Below are positions 1-11,019 of a DNA stretch of 64,000 nucleotides, piece after piece. Below the pieces are notes generated by a model. It was not told the origin of the DNA. It was given only the letters and a program-made list of their open reading frames with translations, and did no database searches. The stretch lies in the NCBI GenBank assembly GCA_963920765.1, contig OY987246.1, positions 13,388,868-13,452,867 of the forward strand, written 5' to 3'. A program made the translations under genes and the position numbers. Position 1 is the first letter of the stretch. Every line of letters begins with the position of its first letter. The DNA is from Ulota crispa. Lineage: Eukaryota; Streptophyta; Bryopsida; Orthotrichales; Orthotrichaceae.

Positions 1-322
1 GATCCTGCATGATTTTACATCTCTTATTTCACCATCGTGCATGTGAATTCAGTTTTTAGGCATGGTCCCATTCTTAGATTCTCATGTAACAGCAAGACTA
101 TAGCGCTGTAATAGACTGGATTAATTCTGCGCTGGTATCTAGGGGCGAACAGTATATTGTTTAATCAGACTTCTTTGATTTAAACTAGATGTACTGAAGG
201 AATGTTTTTAGGTGGCGATCACATTGAAGGTTTGCATGGTTTCCCCTTTTATGCTAACGAATCGAGCTATTGAGGGTTTGTATAAAATGTCTCTCCCCTG
301 AATCATTTGTACAAATATGTAG
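1..322. other. Intron or upstream part of the PPR gene
   Basis: No exon can be placed with confidence before the acceptor AG at 321-322. The exon starting at 323 begins inside a codon, so this stretch should be intron sequence plus possibly one upstream exon. Confidence 0.4.
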
Positions 323-3212
323 ATGCTGACTTGGAGGGGGTGGAACAGGAAAGGTTAGAGCGAGCTATGGATGTTTTGAAGGAAATGCTGGCTGCTGAAG
401 TTCAGCCTGACACTTACACATATTCAATGCTAATATTTGCATGCTCTATGGTGCGGAATGAGGAAAAGGCTGTTGAGGTGTGAACACAAACCTTAAGCTC
501 TCAGTGTCCTTAGAATTGACACATGCAGAACAACTGTGGGGTCGTCAAAGCCGATTGAGGGTAGTCTTATGAATGGGCTTTGACAGCCAGATGAAATATT
601 TAAGCCTTCTGTAGACTCTGAGGCGGTTTTGACAAGTTTGTCTCCAATTTTGTAGAGTAAAGTTGACTAATGACATTGACTCGTGGGGCTCACAAATTTC
701 TGGAACTTAAACCACATTGTCTTGGGGCTTGCAGCTGTTTGAGGAAATGCGTCAGCGTGGGGTGCAGCCTAATGCAGCCATATATTCCGCTATGGCCTCT
801 GTGTTTGCGAGATGCGGAAATCTGGAACGCAGTATTGAGGTAACAGCTTAGCTTAGCCTTTCGTAATTGTCGTTCTGACCATGCTTTTCCTTGGAATCTG
901 CTGATAATTGCCGCTCCCCAATGGAGAGCGCATTTTTGAGCTGAAATGCGAGGTAACTGAACATATTCAACTGAGCGTTACTTCGTGTGAGGTGTCTTTA
1001 TATATTTGTTCTATTTAGATCCTCTTTAGGAAACTTACACTTTTAAAGTCCTTCGGTTTAGAGTTCCTGCCCAACTCGATTTTATTAAGTAATATTTCCT
1101 AAGCAAGTGCTAGTGCATCCGTGATGCTTTCTGTACTCGGTATACCAAGATATGACTTGCAGTTCAGAGATACCCTCAGTTGTGGACTTATTAGATTGTA
1201 AATCCTGACAAAATCCAATTTCTGTCAGTTCCGGGGTTTAACGTTTGAAAAGTTCTATCATCTTGCAGATGGTGAAGGAAATAGAGAGAAGAGGTGAAGT
1301 AGTAGGCACCGAGGCAAAGAGTGCTGTCTTGGCTGGTTTAGCTTTGGCAGGTCGTCTTGAGGAAGCCATAGCTTTGTACGGAGCTCTTAGAAGGGAAGGT
1401 GCTTTTCCTGAGGCTTATTCTGCTGGAATCTTACTGGTAGGTGGTCTGTGGCTTGTTGGTGTCAGGGTCCATATACTTATGCTCTACTTGGGACAATCTT
1501 CATTTTCAATTCAAGCGCAACATACTCTTTTTCCCATAATTTATTATTGCTACGTTGGAACTATATATACTAGCCTTGTTTGACTTGTCCTTGAACAGAG
1601 TCTCACATCTTGGATTTGGAAATGTTGCAATGGCAGGTTGCTGTTGGGAAGACCGGGGATCTGGATCGCATGTTCAGCATATTTGAGAACTGCCGCGAGA
1701 AGAATTTATGGACGAAATTGACCTACCAACAACGGGCTGAATTTCTAAACGTTCGATGCATCAACGTGGTTCTGGGTTGTATACGGCATAATCAACTCGG
1801 GTGAGTTGATACAATAGGTGCATTGATGGTGCCGCTTTAACCATGAAACTAAAAAGTCCACACGAAAGGTAATCTTTCATTATTGTAGCTTTTAAAACGT
1901 ACTCCTATCGTTCCGTTCACAACTGTAGGATATATGTTTTTCTTTCTATCTGTGCAACCTCATGCTTTCCTTGAAGCTTTTGAAATGTTTTTTTTCAATC
2001 TTCAATAGATACGAAAGTGGCCAGTCTTGGTCACTTGTATTTCTTTTTGACAGGATTCACTGTTTTTGACTGTACAGACGAGCCCTTGAGTTTCTTCGCA
2101 AAGTGAAAGATGAGAATATTGCAGATGTGGGAGTTCTATTCGACAAGGTATGCTCCTGGCTTTTTATGAACACAAGTGTGAGAGGGTGGTTTGGTTAATT
2201 CTTATGTGGCTGCTACGAAAGACGATCTTACATCACGCTTTGGAATCGTTGCCAGATTTTTCTTCACATCTCAAATGGAGGAAGAGACGAAAATGAAATG
2301 TGCTGGTTGGATGTGGATGATGGCTTTGCTGTTGTCACAGCCATGCGAGAATTGGGCTTACGGCCTTCACGCATGGCATTAGAGGCTCTTCTTGATGGTT
2401 GTGCCTCCATGAATGACTCTGAGCAAGCACAGAAAGTTGTTTCTGAGATGAAGAAGGAAGGCTTAGCACTGAATGTCTTCTCGCAAATTAGGTGCGTGGG
2501 ATACCTGAGCCTCTGATCACACCGAATCAATGCTTTTAGATAGCTCTTTCAACTTGACTTTTTTTATTAACGATAAACTCTTTCTTTTTGTAGAAATGAT
2601 TGTGTTACCATGCTATATTCTACAGGAGTGCATTTCCTATCTATGAATAACTTTCTACAGAATCCTTACTGAGCACCTCTGAAATGGCCTGGATAGAAAT
2701 CTCTGAATCTTGATTTGCAAAATTGAGCTCAATTTTGATGACAAGTGAGAGCTCCTCAAGCCAATGAACCATTTTCAGACCTTTGATTTTGCTTGATTTC
2801 TCTGATTTGGCATGACTTTGTACTAAATGTTTAGAACAACTCGTAGTCAACATTATTCTTAAAAGGATCACGTATTACCACTTAAGAACGATATGGTTCT
2901 GGCAGGGAGATATTTATTGATTTGTACTAATATCTGACCCGTTTTTTTGGGCTTTTTTTGTGCAGGTTATTTCGAGCTTACGTAGCTGCAGAAGACGAAG
3001 AGAAAGCACTGGAGCTTCTCCAGCAGATTGACACCTACGATTGGCAAGACGCGCATGTGCAGTTCATCTTACACCAGACTTTGCAGCCCCATTTTGCAGC
3101 CGCACAAGACTCTCCAGAGGCTGCGCAAGCTCCCGAGACTCTACCCCGGGTTCGACAGAAGTTGGAGGAGATGATAGAGTTTTACCCATCCCGACACTGC
3201 ATGGATGATTAG
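323..3212 (+). CDS. P-class pentatricopeptide repeat protein, 3' part (N-terminus outside or unresolved)
   Basis: Seen: eight exons join in one open frame at 323-477, 735-839, 1269-1436, 1601-1800, 2078-2147, 2256-2491 and 2966-3212 (seven clear blocks, the first entered with two carried bases and probably preceded by another exon). All introns are GT-AG and every phase matches; 392 residues are visible before TAG at 3210-3212. PPR-like helical pairs appear, for example VQPDTYTYSMLIFACS, VQPNAAIYSAMASVFARCG and LRPSRMALEALLDGCA, about 35 residues apart. Known: P-class PPR proteins are organellar RNA-binding factors that stabilise, cleave or help translate transcripts in mitochondria or chloroplasts. 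There is no C-terminal E, DYW or SMR domain; the end is a helical, acidic tail. The targeting peptide would be upstream, so the organelle cannot be told. A possible AATAAA signal lies near 3437. Target RNA unknown. Confidence 0.8.
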
Positions 3213-4518
3213 ACTTGCAGGTATGCCATTTTTGCTACTTCTTTCCTGGAGCCGGGTTGGACTTCCAGGTCTAGTCTCATCACACATTCTCTTAAAATAT
3301 GGCATAGTTAGTTATTCTCATAGAGCTGAGATCTGCATGGCACAATCCGGGGAGCTTTTTTTTAGCTAAACCGGCCAATATCCTACATTCTCTTGGACCA
3401 ACCGGTTGTCTAGTATACTCCCGGCTAAGCCTATTGAAATAAAGAATATTCTCTTCTTTTCCTCTTAAATAGTCGGTTTTTTTCCTAAACTTTTGAAATC
3501 AATTCGGCAATTTTCAAAATCACCCGGCTAGCTCGTAACTAAATGCCGGTACTCCCCGTAGATTGCTGCATGGTAGAATGGAGATAATTTATCCAACCTT
3601 TTCTGTAGTTTGATGCTTCTCTATAGATTGTTGCCTTTGAGCTGCAGCGTCCGAAGAAACGTGTATGTTGTGGATATTGATGTTTATACAAATGGTGAAT
3701 GGATTTGTTTGGAGGTAATTTTACAAGCATTGATTACTCATGTTTATAGAGCTCTGGCTAAGGAATTGTTCTGTCATAGCCATATCTTAATGAATGTCAT
3801 TTTCTTACTTGAGGTTTCTAAGGAGCTAGCGATTTAATCTCGTACCGCCTATCTGACAAGTGTGACTGTTGGGCAACCGTTTTGCAACGTACAGACCTGA
3901 AGGTAAGGGACCTTATTCTGTTCCCGAAATAGTACACTTGCACTGTCCTTTGAAGGCTGCAAATTCAAATGTACTGGTTAATCAAGTTTTTGTATATGAG
4001 TTGTACCAGAAGGTTGGTGCCAGGGCTTGACTCAAGTTTGCTGTTCGCAATTTTACATATTTATCAAAACACATGTAGAATGGGTTTTTGATTTTTTTTC
4101 TTCTGAAAGTCGTTCCTTTTTTATTGCGTATGCTGCCTAAAACGTTGAGATTTATTCCATCCGTTCTCGTGTTTGATAATCTTTAAAGAACACGAACAAG
4201 GTACCTCTACCTTTTTGCAATTGTTGACACACCTGCATTTCATTTGCATACTGATATTCATGGTCTTCAGTCAAACTTGCACTTGGCTATTACTTTAGGA
4301 ACCCATTTTTAAGAATAGTATGCATACACCAATTGGTCATTGAGTTGCGTTTAGTTCCGAAGTATTTAGTTATCCACCTTTCACAAGCCAAGTTCTCAAA
4401 TGTGGTCAAGTTTAGCACAAATCATAAAAAAATCAAATTGAATTTTATCACATTTAGCATTGTTTGTAGCTACTTGAGCTATTTATGAAATGCACATGGA
4501 GGACTAGTGCTACACATA
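3213..4518. other. 3' flank of the PPR gene and plain AT-rich spacer
   Basis: The first bases after the stop include a possible donor (CAG then GTATGC near 3219), so the 3' UTR may be spliced. An AATAAA occurs near 3437. I see no gene-like frame, repeat or element in the rest; the short frames at 3539-3837 have no domain or splice support. Confidence 0.4.
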
Positions 4519-5063
4519 TAGAGATGTGGACAATAAGATCCATTCCTCACTCAAACCCTTCCCATGTAGTAATCAATTCTTAACCAAATCTAAAACCAAT
4601 TATGTATTTTAAAAGCTTTGAAATAGGATACTATGCATTAATATTTGAAGAGTAGGCTATTCCAACTCAATGCCTTTGACCTTTGCCAAGTGCTATTTTG
4701 CTTTATCAAATATGCTATATTTGTCAACTTTTAATTTTCCACCAACAATGTTTTTAGCTTTTAATCACCTTTTAGAGCTTGAAATTACCTCAATTCAAGC
4801 AAGCCTCTTGTAGATAGAAAGAGGACACAACAAAAACTTGATATGAATTAAATTAAGAGAAGTGCTAATAAAAAACATTTGAAAAAAAGCATCAAATTTT
4901 GATTAAAATGCTTTTAAAATCATTGCAAATCCACCATCAATTTAAAACCAACTCATTCTCAATCTATAACTAGAACTTTCAAGATATGTAAATTTAAATT
5001 TAGTGAAGTATTGATTGAGTGGGAGGGGTGTGAAATGGGAATGGATCTCTATGTCCTTGTCTT
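4519..5063. mobile_element. Inverted-repeat element, family G copy 1 (about 545 bp)
   Basis: This stretch is a direct, diverged copy of 6346-6897. Both begin with TAGAGRTGTGGACAAWAAG and carry GATCCAYTCCTCACTCAA soon after. The far end carries the same motif inverted (GGAATGGATC then TCCTTGTC). The interior is AT-rich, has no coding frame, and matches the second copy along its whole length. The two-copy alignment plus inverted ends indicate a non-autonomous DNA transposon. The superfamily is not clear because I cannot see a convincing target duplication. Confidence 0.6.
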
Positions 5064-5152
5064 TATTTTACATTGCTTGTAAAGCCTTTGATATTTATGC
5101 ACATAAAGAACCTCCAAAACTTCTCACTAATCTACATACTCATAGGTTCTAG

Positions 5153-5190
5153 GGAAAATTTCATGGAGACCCTTGAAATCTCAATATATA
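5153..5190 (+). mobile_element. Left-end fragment of fold-back family C
   Basis: The sequence GGGAAAATTTCATGGAGACC matches the left end of the family C elements at 47450 and 61507. The match stops after about 35 bases. A continuation of the same arm (TTTCATAGATACCCCTGC) reappears at 5896-5925, so the copy may have been split by later insertions. Confidence 0.5.
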
Positions 5191-5277
5191 AATGATTACG
5201 GGTTCAGTCTATTATGGTTGGGCATGACTAGGATAGAGTTGGCATGACTAGGATAGGAAGGTTATAAATTGAAAAAA

Positions 5278-5648
5278 ATAAAATCATTAAATGTTAACAA
5301 CAAGTCACTAGCAGTTGCACTGTGGAAAGTTGTAAATGGAATAAAATCACCATATTAGGTAAATTGGGAAAAAAGGTATAATTTGGGACTTTTAGACTCG
5401 CTTTCAAAAGTTTGAGGTGACCTCTTCAAACTGAGCTCAACATTTTTTTTTGTACACATGTCTCACTTGAAAAGAGGGATTTGCGAGGGAAAAAATGTTA
5501 GTGGCTCAGACTGAATTTGATACCTTCAAATCTAACTTTTTGGGTTTGAGGGGGAGTACAAGTTGGGACACCTCTTTTTCCCAATTTACCTAATATGGTG
5601 TTTAAAGTAAAATCACTAGACGTTAACAACAAGTCACTAGCAGTTGCA
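5278..5648. repeat. 45-bp direct repeat flanking an inverted-repeat element
   Basis: A segment containing GTTAACAACAAGTCACTAG and CAGTTGCAC occurs at about 5278-5322 and again at about 5606-5648, both preceded by TAAAATCA. The family L element at 5348-5600 lies between them. Either the element's insertion was accompanied by a local duplication, or the element sat inside a unit that later duplicated. Confidence 0.55.
5348..5600. mobile_element. Inverted-repeat element, family L copy 1 (about 253 bp)
   Basis: The ends are inverted copies: CACCATATTAGGTAAATTGGG at the left and its complement ending CCTAATATGGTG at the right, both followed inward by a run of A/T. The interior has no gene. Related ends with the core AAATTGGGAA occur at 50914-51163 and 62870-62991. 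Non-autonomous DNA transposon; superfamily unresolved. Confidence 0.65.
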
Positions 5649-5669
5649 CCACAACTTTCTCTCGACAAA

Positions 5670-5850
5670 AAGAGGGCACGGGGATAGGGGGGCATGGGGA
5701 TAGGGGGGCACGGGGATAGAAGCACAAGGATGATGGGGCACAAAGATAGGGGCACAGGGATAGGAAGCACGAGGATATGGGGGTATGAGGATAAGGGAGC
5801 ACGGGATTAAGGAGACACGGGGATAAAGGGACACAGGGATAGGGTGGGGA
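5670..5850. repeat. GC-rich minisatellite, unit close to GGGGCACRGGGATAG
   Basis: About ten to twelve imperfect units of 14 to 18 bases with the core GGGATA run through this stretch. They create long proline-rich and cysteine-rich open frames on the minus strand that are artefacts of the repeat. The block is much more GC-rich than its surroundings. Confidence 0.7.
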
Positions 5851-5933
5851 GCATAATCCCGTCAGTACGACGGGTTGTATACTAGATTGCAATAATTTCA
5901 TAGATACCCCTGCTTATTTAGAAGGGAATTGAG

Positions 5934-6335
5934 ATGTGTACCACACCCTTTGAACTACTGTACCACATCCCCGGAGTGAATTTCAGAATTCTACCATCAA
6001 AAAGCTGAATTTGAGAATTTGGAACTCAGATTTGGACTTCGAGACCATGATTTTGTCTAGAACCATAAAATAAGTTGCAATTCAACAATACCCAATGAAA
6101 AAGCTTATCTTTTTTTACAAACAAAAGTAAAAGTAACACTTTTCTCCCTAGCTAAAGGTTTTCATTGGGTGTTGTTGAATTGCAACTTTTTTTATGGTTC
6201 TAGATTAAATTATAGTCTCTAAGTCCAAATTTGAATTCCAAATTCTCAAATTCAATTTTTTGATGGTAGAATTCTGAAATTTACCTCAGGGTGTGGTACA
6301 CTAGTTCAAAGGGTGTGGTACACATATCCATTCCC
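5934..6335. mobile_element. Fold-back element family A, copy 1 (402 bp)
   Basis: The element begins GGGAATTGAGATGTG and ends CACATATCCATTCCC. The two halves are inverted copies for about 170 bases: each arm contains TTCTACCATCAAAAA, then CCAAATCTGAATTC-like sequence, then AGAACCATAAAA and TTGCAATTCAACAA. A short loop with AAAAGTAAAAGTAACAC separates them. Two more copies lie at 14219-14633 and 30123-30528. No coding capacity. By end sequence and the 9-bp duplication of copy 2, I infer a Mutator-type non-autonomous element. The flanks of this copy show no clear duplication; it abuts a family C fragment. Confidence 0.75.
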
Positions 6336-6345
6336 ATATCATAAA

Positions 6346-6897
6346 TAGAGGTGTGGACAAAAAGATCCACTCCTCACTCAACCCTTCCAAAATAATCAAT
6401 TTTTCATCAAATCTAAAACCAATTACACATTTTAAAAGCCTACAAAGGGGGACAATTTGCAGTAATTTTTGAAAAGTAGACTATTCCAACTCCACGCTTT
6501 TAACCCATGTCAAGTGTAGTTTTGCACCATCAAACATGCTTTTTTCAGCAACTTTTAGTCTTCCACCAATAATTTTTTTAGCTTTTAACTCCCTTTTAGA
6601 GCTTAAAATTGCATCAACTCAAGCAAGCCTCTTGTAAATAGAAAGAAAGACACAATGCACTAAAATTTGACATGAATCAAATTAGGGTAAGTATTAATAA
6701 AAAATCATTAAACAAAAGCATCAAATCATAATTAAAATGCCTTTAAAATCATTACAAATCCACCATCAATCTAAATCGAATACATTCTCACCCTATTATT
6801 AGAGCTTTTCAACAAATCTAATTTTAAATTTTTAGTGAAGCACTAATTGCGTGAGAGGGGTGTGATTGAGGAGTGCATCGTTTTGTCGCGACCTCTA
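6346..6897. mobile_element. Inverted-repeat element, family G copy 2 (552 bp), just upstream of the ATPase gene
   Basis: The left end TAGAGGTGTGGACAAAAAG and the right end, read on the other strand as TAGAGGTCGCGACAAAACG, form imperfect inverted repeats of about 40 bases. The body matches 4519-5063. The right end lies about 370 bp upstream of the ATPase start codon, so it may sit in the promoter or 5' leader of that gene. Confidence 0.65.
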
Positions 6898-7269
6898 CCC
6901 TTGATCAAAAAAATTAGGCGTATACCATTGACGGTGTCAAAGGGATGGAAGATGCGATGGATGAAGGTGTAGATGAACAGAAAAGGAGCGACGGATGTAA
7001 CGGAGGACGAGCGGAGGAGGGAGGACAAGCCTGGCACGCTCTGCTCCTCACTCCTCACGGCCCGCGAGCTGTTTCTGGCACTGCAGGCAGCAAGCTCTGC
7101 GGTCGCCTGCGCGCTCCGCCCTTGCTGCTCCATCTCTGACGCACCACCACCCCCTCCCCCGTCAATTCCCACCTCCAACACCCCACAACCGTCCACCCCA
7201 AGCTCAGAACCACTCGGCTTTCTTCACAACCTTCCCGTTGGTCGATTTCATGCGGAGCCCGGTCCGAGA

Positions 7270-9098
7270 ATGTCCGAGGACGGAGCGGCTCTGACGCGAT
7301 GGTTGTTTGACGATTTCAAGGTCGCTTACGACTCCCGGTTCGGGCGCAAGCACCCGTCCAAGGGACCTCGCCCGAGTGTTGCCATGGGGAATGCTGCGAG
7401 CGCTTCGATTGAGAACCGCAATGGTGTGGTCGGGGCTAGAAGAGAGCGGGAGTTAGCGCCATATGAGAAGTACCAGAGTCAGGAGAGGAGAGTGGCAGCA
7501 ACGGAGGCAGCAGCAGGTGGTGAGGGAGCGGGGGAGAAGCAAGGATGGCAGAAGCCGTTGCCGGAATTCGCAACGCTGGAGCTAATGGCGCTCGCGGACA
7601 GCATCATGCAGGACATTGTGAAAGGCGACCTGGATGTGCAGTGGGACAGCATCAAGGGGCTGGAGAATGCCAAGCGATTGCTCAAAGAAGCCGTGGTTAT
7701 GCCGATCAAGTACCCGCAGTATTTCACGGGGTTGTTGACCCCGTGGAAAGGCATTCTGCTCTTCGGTCCACCCGGCACAGGCAAGGTAACAACAATCATC
7801 ATCATCATCCACCACTCTTGATCCATCACCAACAACTGCAGTGGTTTCGTCAGTCTTCCTCTCTTTTAGGGTTAAGGTTTAGCTGTAGGTTTTTAGCAGA
7901 AGTGTCGGTCTTCAATCATAATGAGACGGAATCTTTTTAACATGAAAGGTAAAGAGAACAAGATGGAGCTCAACAGAAAGTCATATTCGTAATTTCGAAG
8001 CTACACTGAGGTGGATTCTTTGTGAACCTTCAAAGTCCCTGTGGTCCAAACCCTAAACCTTGCTCATAACGAACTGGGAGAGATTGCTGCAGCTGCTGCT
8101 GCTGCTGTACTCCAAACCCTAAACCTTGCTCATAACGAACAGGGAGAGATTGCTGCTGCTGCTGGTGTACTCCAAACCCTAAACCTTGCTCATAACGAAC
8201 TGGGAGAGATTGCTGCCGCTGCTGGTGTACTCCAAACCCTAAACCTTGCTCATAACGAACAGGGAGAGATTGCTGCTGCTGCTGGTGTACTCCAAACCCT
8301 AAACCTTGCTCATAACAAACTGGGAAGATATTGCTGCTGCTGGAGTGCAGTAATCGATCGATCGATCGTTTGTGGTGGTCAGTGCAGACCATGCTGGCGA
8401 AGGCGGTAGCAACAGAGTGCAAGACGACGTTCTTCAACATCTCAGCCTCATCAATCGTGAGCAAATGGCGGGGCGACTCGGAGAAGCTGGTCAAAGTCTT
8501 GTTCGAGCTCGCGCGCCACTTCGCACCGAGCACGATCTTCCTGGACGAGATCGACGCGTTGATAAGCACACGTGGCGAGGGCTCCAGCGAGCACGAGGCA
8601 AGTCGGCGTCTTAAGACGGAGTTGCTTGTCCAGATGGACGGGTTAACCAAATCCAACGAGCTCGTGTTCGTTTTGGCGGCTACTAATCTGCCGTGGCAGC
8701 TGGACGGCGCCATGCTGCGGCGTCTGGAGAAGCGGATCCTGGTGCCGTTGCCGGAACCCGAAGCCCGGGAGGGAATGTTCAATTCGCTTTTGCGAGGGCA
8801 AAATACCGGACTGGTGGAGCTGCCATTGCCCGCCATGGTGGACGGCACTGACGGCTACTCCGGGTCTGATATTCGCATTGTGTGCAAAGAAGCCGCCATG
8901 CGGCCGCTGCGGCGCGTCATGGCTGTGCTGGAACAACGAGCTCCCGACTGCGAGGATCCTCTGCCGGAGCTGGGATCCATCTCTCCTGATGACATCCTCA
9001 TTGCTTTGAAAACCACCCGCCCTTCGGCACATTTGTCCGCTGCCAGGTACACCCAGTTTGATAACGACTTTGGTAGCAAAGCCTTCCAGGATATGTGA
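7270..9098 (+). CDS. KATNAL2-like: Katanin p60-like AAA ATPase, KATNAL2 type
   Basis: Exons 7270-7785 and 8388-9098 join in frame to give 408 residues. The single intron splits Walker A exactly after GPPGTGK; exon 2 resumes [12 protein letters not shown]. Further signatures are [17 protein letters not shown] (pore-loop region), Walker [12 protein letters not shown], sensor 1 and second region of homology [16 protein letters not shown], and a C-terminal [14 protein letters not shown] helix. The N-terminus [20 protein letters not shown] is the conserved plant start for this subfamily, which is why I chose the ATG at 7270. An in-frame ATG at 6973 would add 99 low-complexity residues and is probably leader. 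Known: meiotic-clade AAA proteins such as katanin, spastin and fidgetin sever or remodel microtubules; the plant KATNAL2 role is little known. All catalytic motifs are intact. Confidence 0.9.
8041..8340. repeat. Five tandem 60-bp units in the ATPase intron, each with a telomere-like motif
   Basis: Units begin at about 8041 (longer first unit), 8107, 8167, 8227 and 8287. Each has CCAAACCCTAAACCTTGC, CATAACGAAC and a GCTGCTGCT run. Because 60 is a multiple of three, both strands stay open through the array, which explains the long antisense frame. The motif AAACCCTAAACC is the plant telomere repeat (TTTAGGG) in short form, also called a telo-box. The array lies between exon 1 and exon 2 and ends about 48 bases before the acceptor. 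Confidence 0.85.
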
Positions 9099-9907
9099 AG
9101 CTCAAGCACGCTGCTTTCACTTGCTTGGTCGAGGCACAGCTTCAAGCTTTGCAGGCAAGGTGACATGATGGATCCCTTCCCATGTCAATACCGAAGCCTG
9201 GTTTCATTGTAGAGTATTACTGACGCTCTTTTTGCTGCTGCTCCCTTTTGGAGTGAGCCGGGGTAGATGGCCGAGCAAATTCTTTCAGTGATATATGCCT
9301 CGAATTCTTTGTTCATATTGAACTTACCCCTACTTGATTCGTCAAACCATTGGAATGATCGAAGTTTGCCACGTTCGTACTGGTTATTATGTATAGCCAG
9401 ACTTTTGTACATGAATATTCGTTGTACTGGAGTATACCTTTGTCTCTCCTAGGTGAGCTTTGTGCTGAATTTTTTTGCTTGTTTTGTGGCATGTTTTTGC
9501 TTCTGGATTGAAGTGTTTCTTGGGATTGTGTTGCTTTTATGTGGTTGACAATGCTGATTTGGTTTCTGAGTGGAAGATTTCATGTCCTGCAGTTGTGTTA
9601 CTGGCCAGAGACACTGTCAAGTAGTTAGCTTTTCAGGTCTGCTTTTCAAGTATCTGGAGTTTTGAACTTGTTTGCAGCTACTGTGAATTGCAGGGACCAG
9701 GGGAGTACCTAACTACCCAGACCCTGGAGTGCAGAAAAGGTAGTGAGTATGCGTACCATAATAACCAATTCCAATTTTAGAGTAACCAGTGGTTTTGCCT
9801 AAAACCAATGCTATGAATTAAATGGTATCTGGAGATTTTGACTATTCTGGGGAAACCTCAAATAAAGTAGAGGAGGTTTCAAATGGGCTCTGCATATCTT
9901 TGAATTG
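9099..9907. other. 3' flank of the ATPase gene and spacer
   Basis: This should contain the 3' UTR of the ATPase gene. I see no further exon, element or repeat; the sequence is T-rich and TTG-rich as in plant 3' UTRs. Confidence 0.4.
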
Positions 9908-9908
9908 C

Positions 9909-10259
9909 TAAGGTAGGAGCACCAATCGGACACTTTTGTTACATCAAGTGCTGAAAATTTGTTTTTGGAATTTTCTGAGATCGTATGAATAAATTACAAA
10001 TTGTTGAAGGTAATTTCCTAGACACACTTATTGTGGACATTAGACCCTCATTGAATTGCTTGTATTGAAATGCAAATGTGACATCAAAAAGACCCAACCA
10101 CATGCTACCACCTACACAATTTGTGTTCCAATACTCAATTATGGTGGACAACTTTAGTTGACTTGCATGTCTAATTTGGGTAACTGATGAATCATAAACG
10201 GGCTCATTTGTAGGTGTCCATAAACGAATTGTGTCTGCTTTAGGTGCTTCTACCTTATA
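9909..10259. mobile_element. Inverted-repeat element, family J copy 1 (about 350 bp)
   Basis: The left end TAAGGTAGGAGCACC is matched at the right by the inverted copy (GGTGCTTCTACCTTAT). A second element with ends of the same type is at 35324-35552. The interior has no gene. Superfamily unresolved. Confidence 0.55.
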
Positions 10260-10924
10260 AGTTGACGCTAAGCTTTAATACCCTTGAAGTTGTATAAAAG
10301 TAGCATTTGTTTCAAAAAATTTGGATTCTGGTTAGTTCTACGACAAGGACAAAGATGACCATGCATATACTTTTTGAATATATGTTGCTCTAAGCTTAAA
10401 TCAAATATCAATTGGTTCCCAAAAAGTGTTTCCTATGCAATTAGTGACTTAGCCTTGAAGGTTTGGCTTCCTTGGTAACCTTCGTAATCATTTCTTTCTC
10501 TTATAAAACTTTGCTAGAATGCCTCACTTCTCAACCAATGCAACTCTTTACATTTTATGCACCAAAAGGAAGTAAGGCTTATGTTAAATATTTAGTAATG
10601 ATTAGTTCCAATCCTTTTATTATAAATTAAATCATCAATAAACTATAGTTTCAAGTGTAATCCTTGAGATACTTTAGATTTTTTTGAATGTGAAGATGTA
10701 TTATAAAATGTAATCTAGAAGAATATTTAATGACAGATATTTGAAAAATATATTTAGGCTATAATCCTTAAATCATATCCATATGGTTGAATCTACCATT
10801 AATCTCACTTTCATTTGTTACAAAAATTCAAAAATTGAAATCATGATCCTTGTCAGATCAACTATGAGAAGGAAATTCATGATTCTTATGAAAAAAAATT
10901 CTATCACATATGAAACGTTAACAC
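10260..10924. other. AT-rich spacer
   Basis: No coding frame with splice or domain support and no repeat seen. Confidence 0.35.
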
Positions 10925-11019
10925 TTAACCCTTAAGCTCCGGGGTGGGTCACCGTAGGTACACGGGCCCCCATGTATCCCCGGAGATGATTTTTGTCCCT
11001 ATCAACGTTGAAGGGTTAA
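10925..11019. mobile_element. TTAA-bounded element 1 (95 bp)
   Basis: Begins TTAACCCTTAAGCTCC and ends GTTGAAGGGTTAA. It is too short to be more than an internally deleted copy or solo-end pair. Its right TTAA is also the left TTAA of element 2. Confidence 0.55.

Noticed and set aside
5498-5901. Proline- and cysteine-rich minus-strand frames
   Set aside because: They are produced by the GGGATA minisatellite and have no other support.
8041-8340. CRISPR-like array
   Set aside because: The units are contiguous 60-bp tandem repeats without unique spacers, in a plant intron.
8030-8848. 272-codon minus-strand frame
   Set aside because: It is antisense to the ATPase exon and to the 60-bp intron repeat, whose length (a multiple of three) keeps any frame open. 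No domain.
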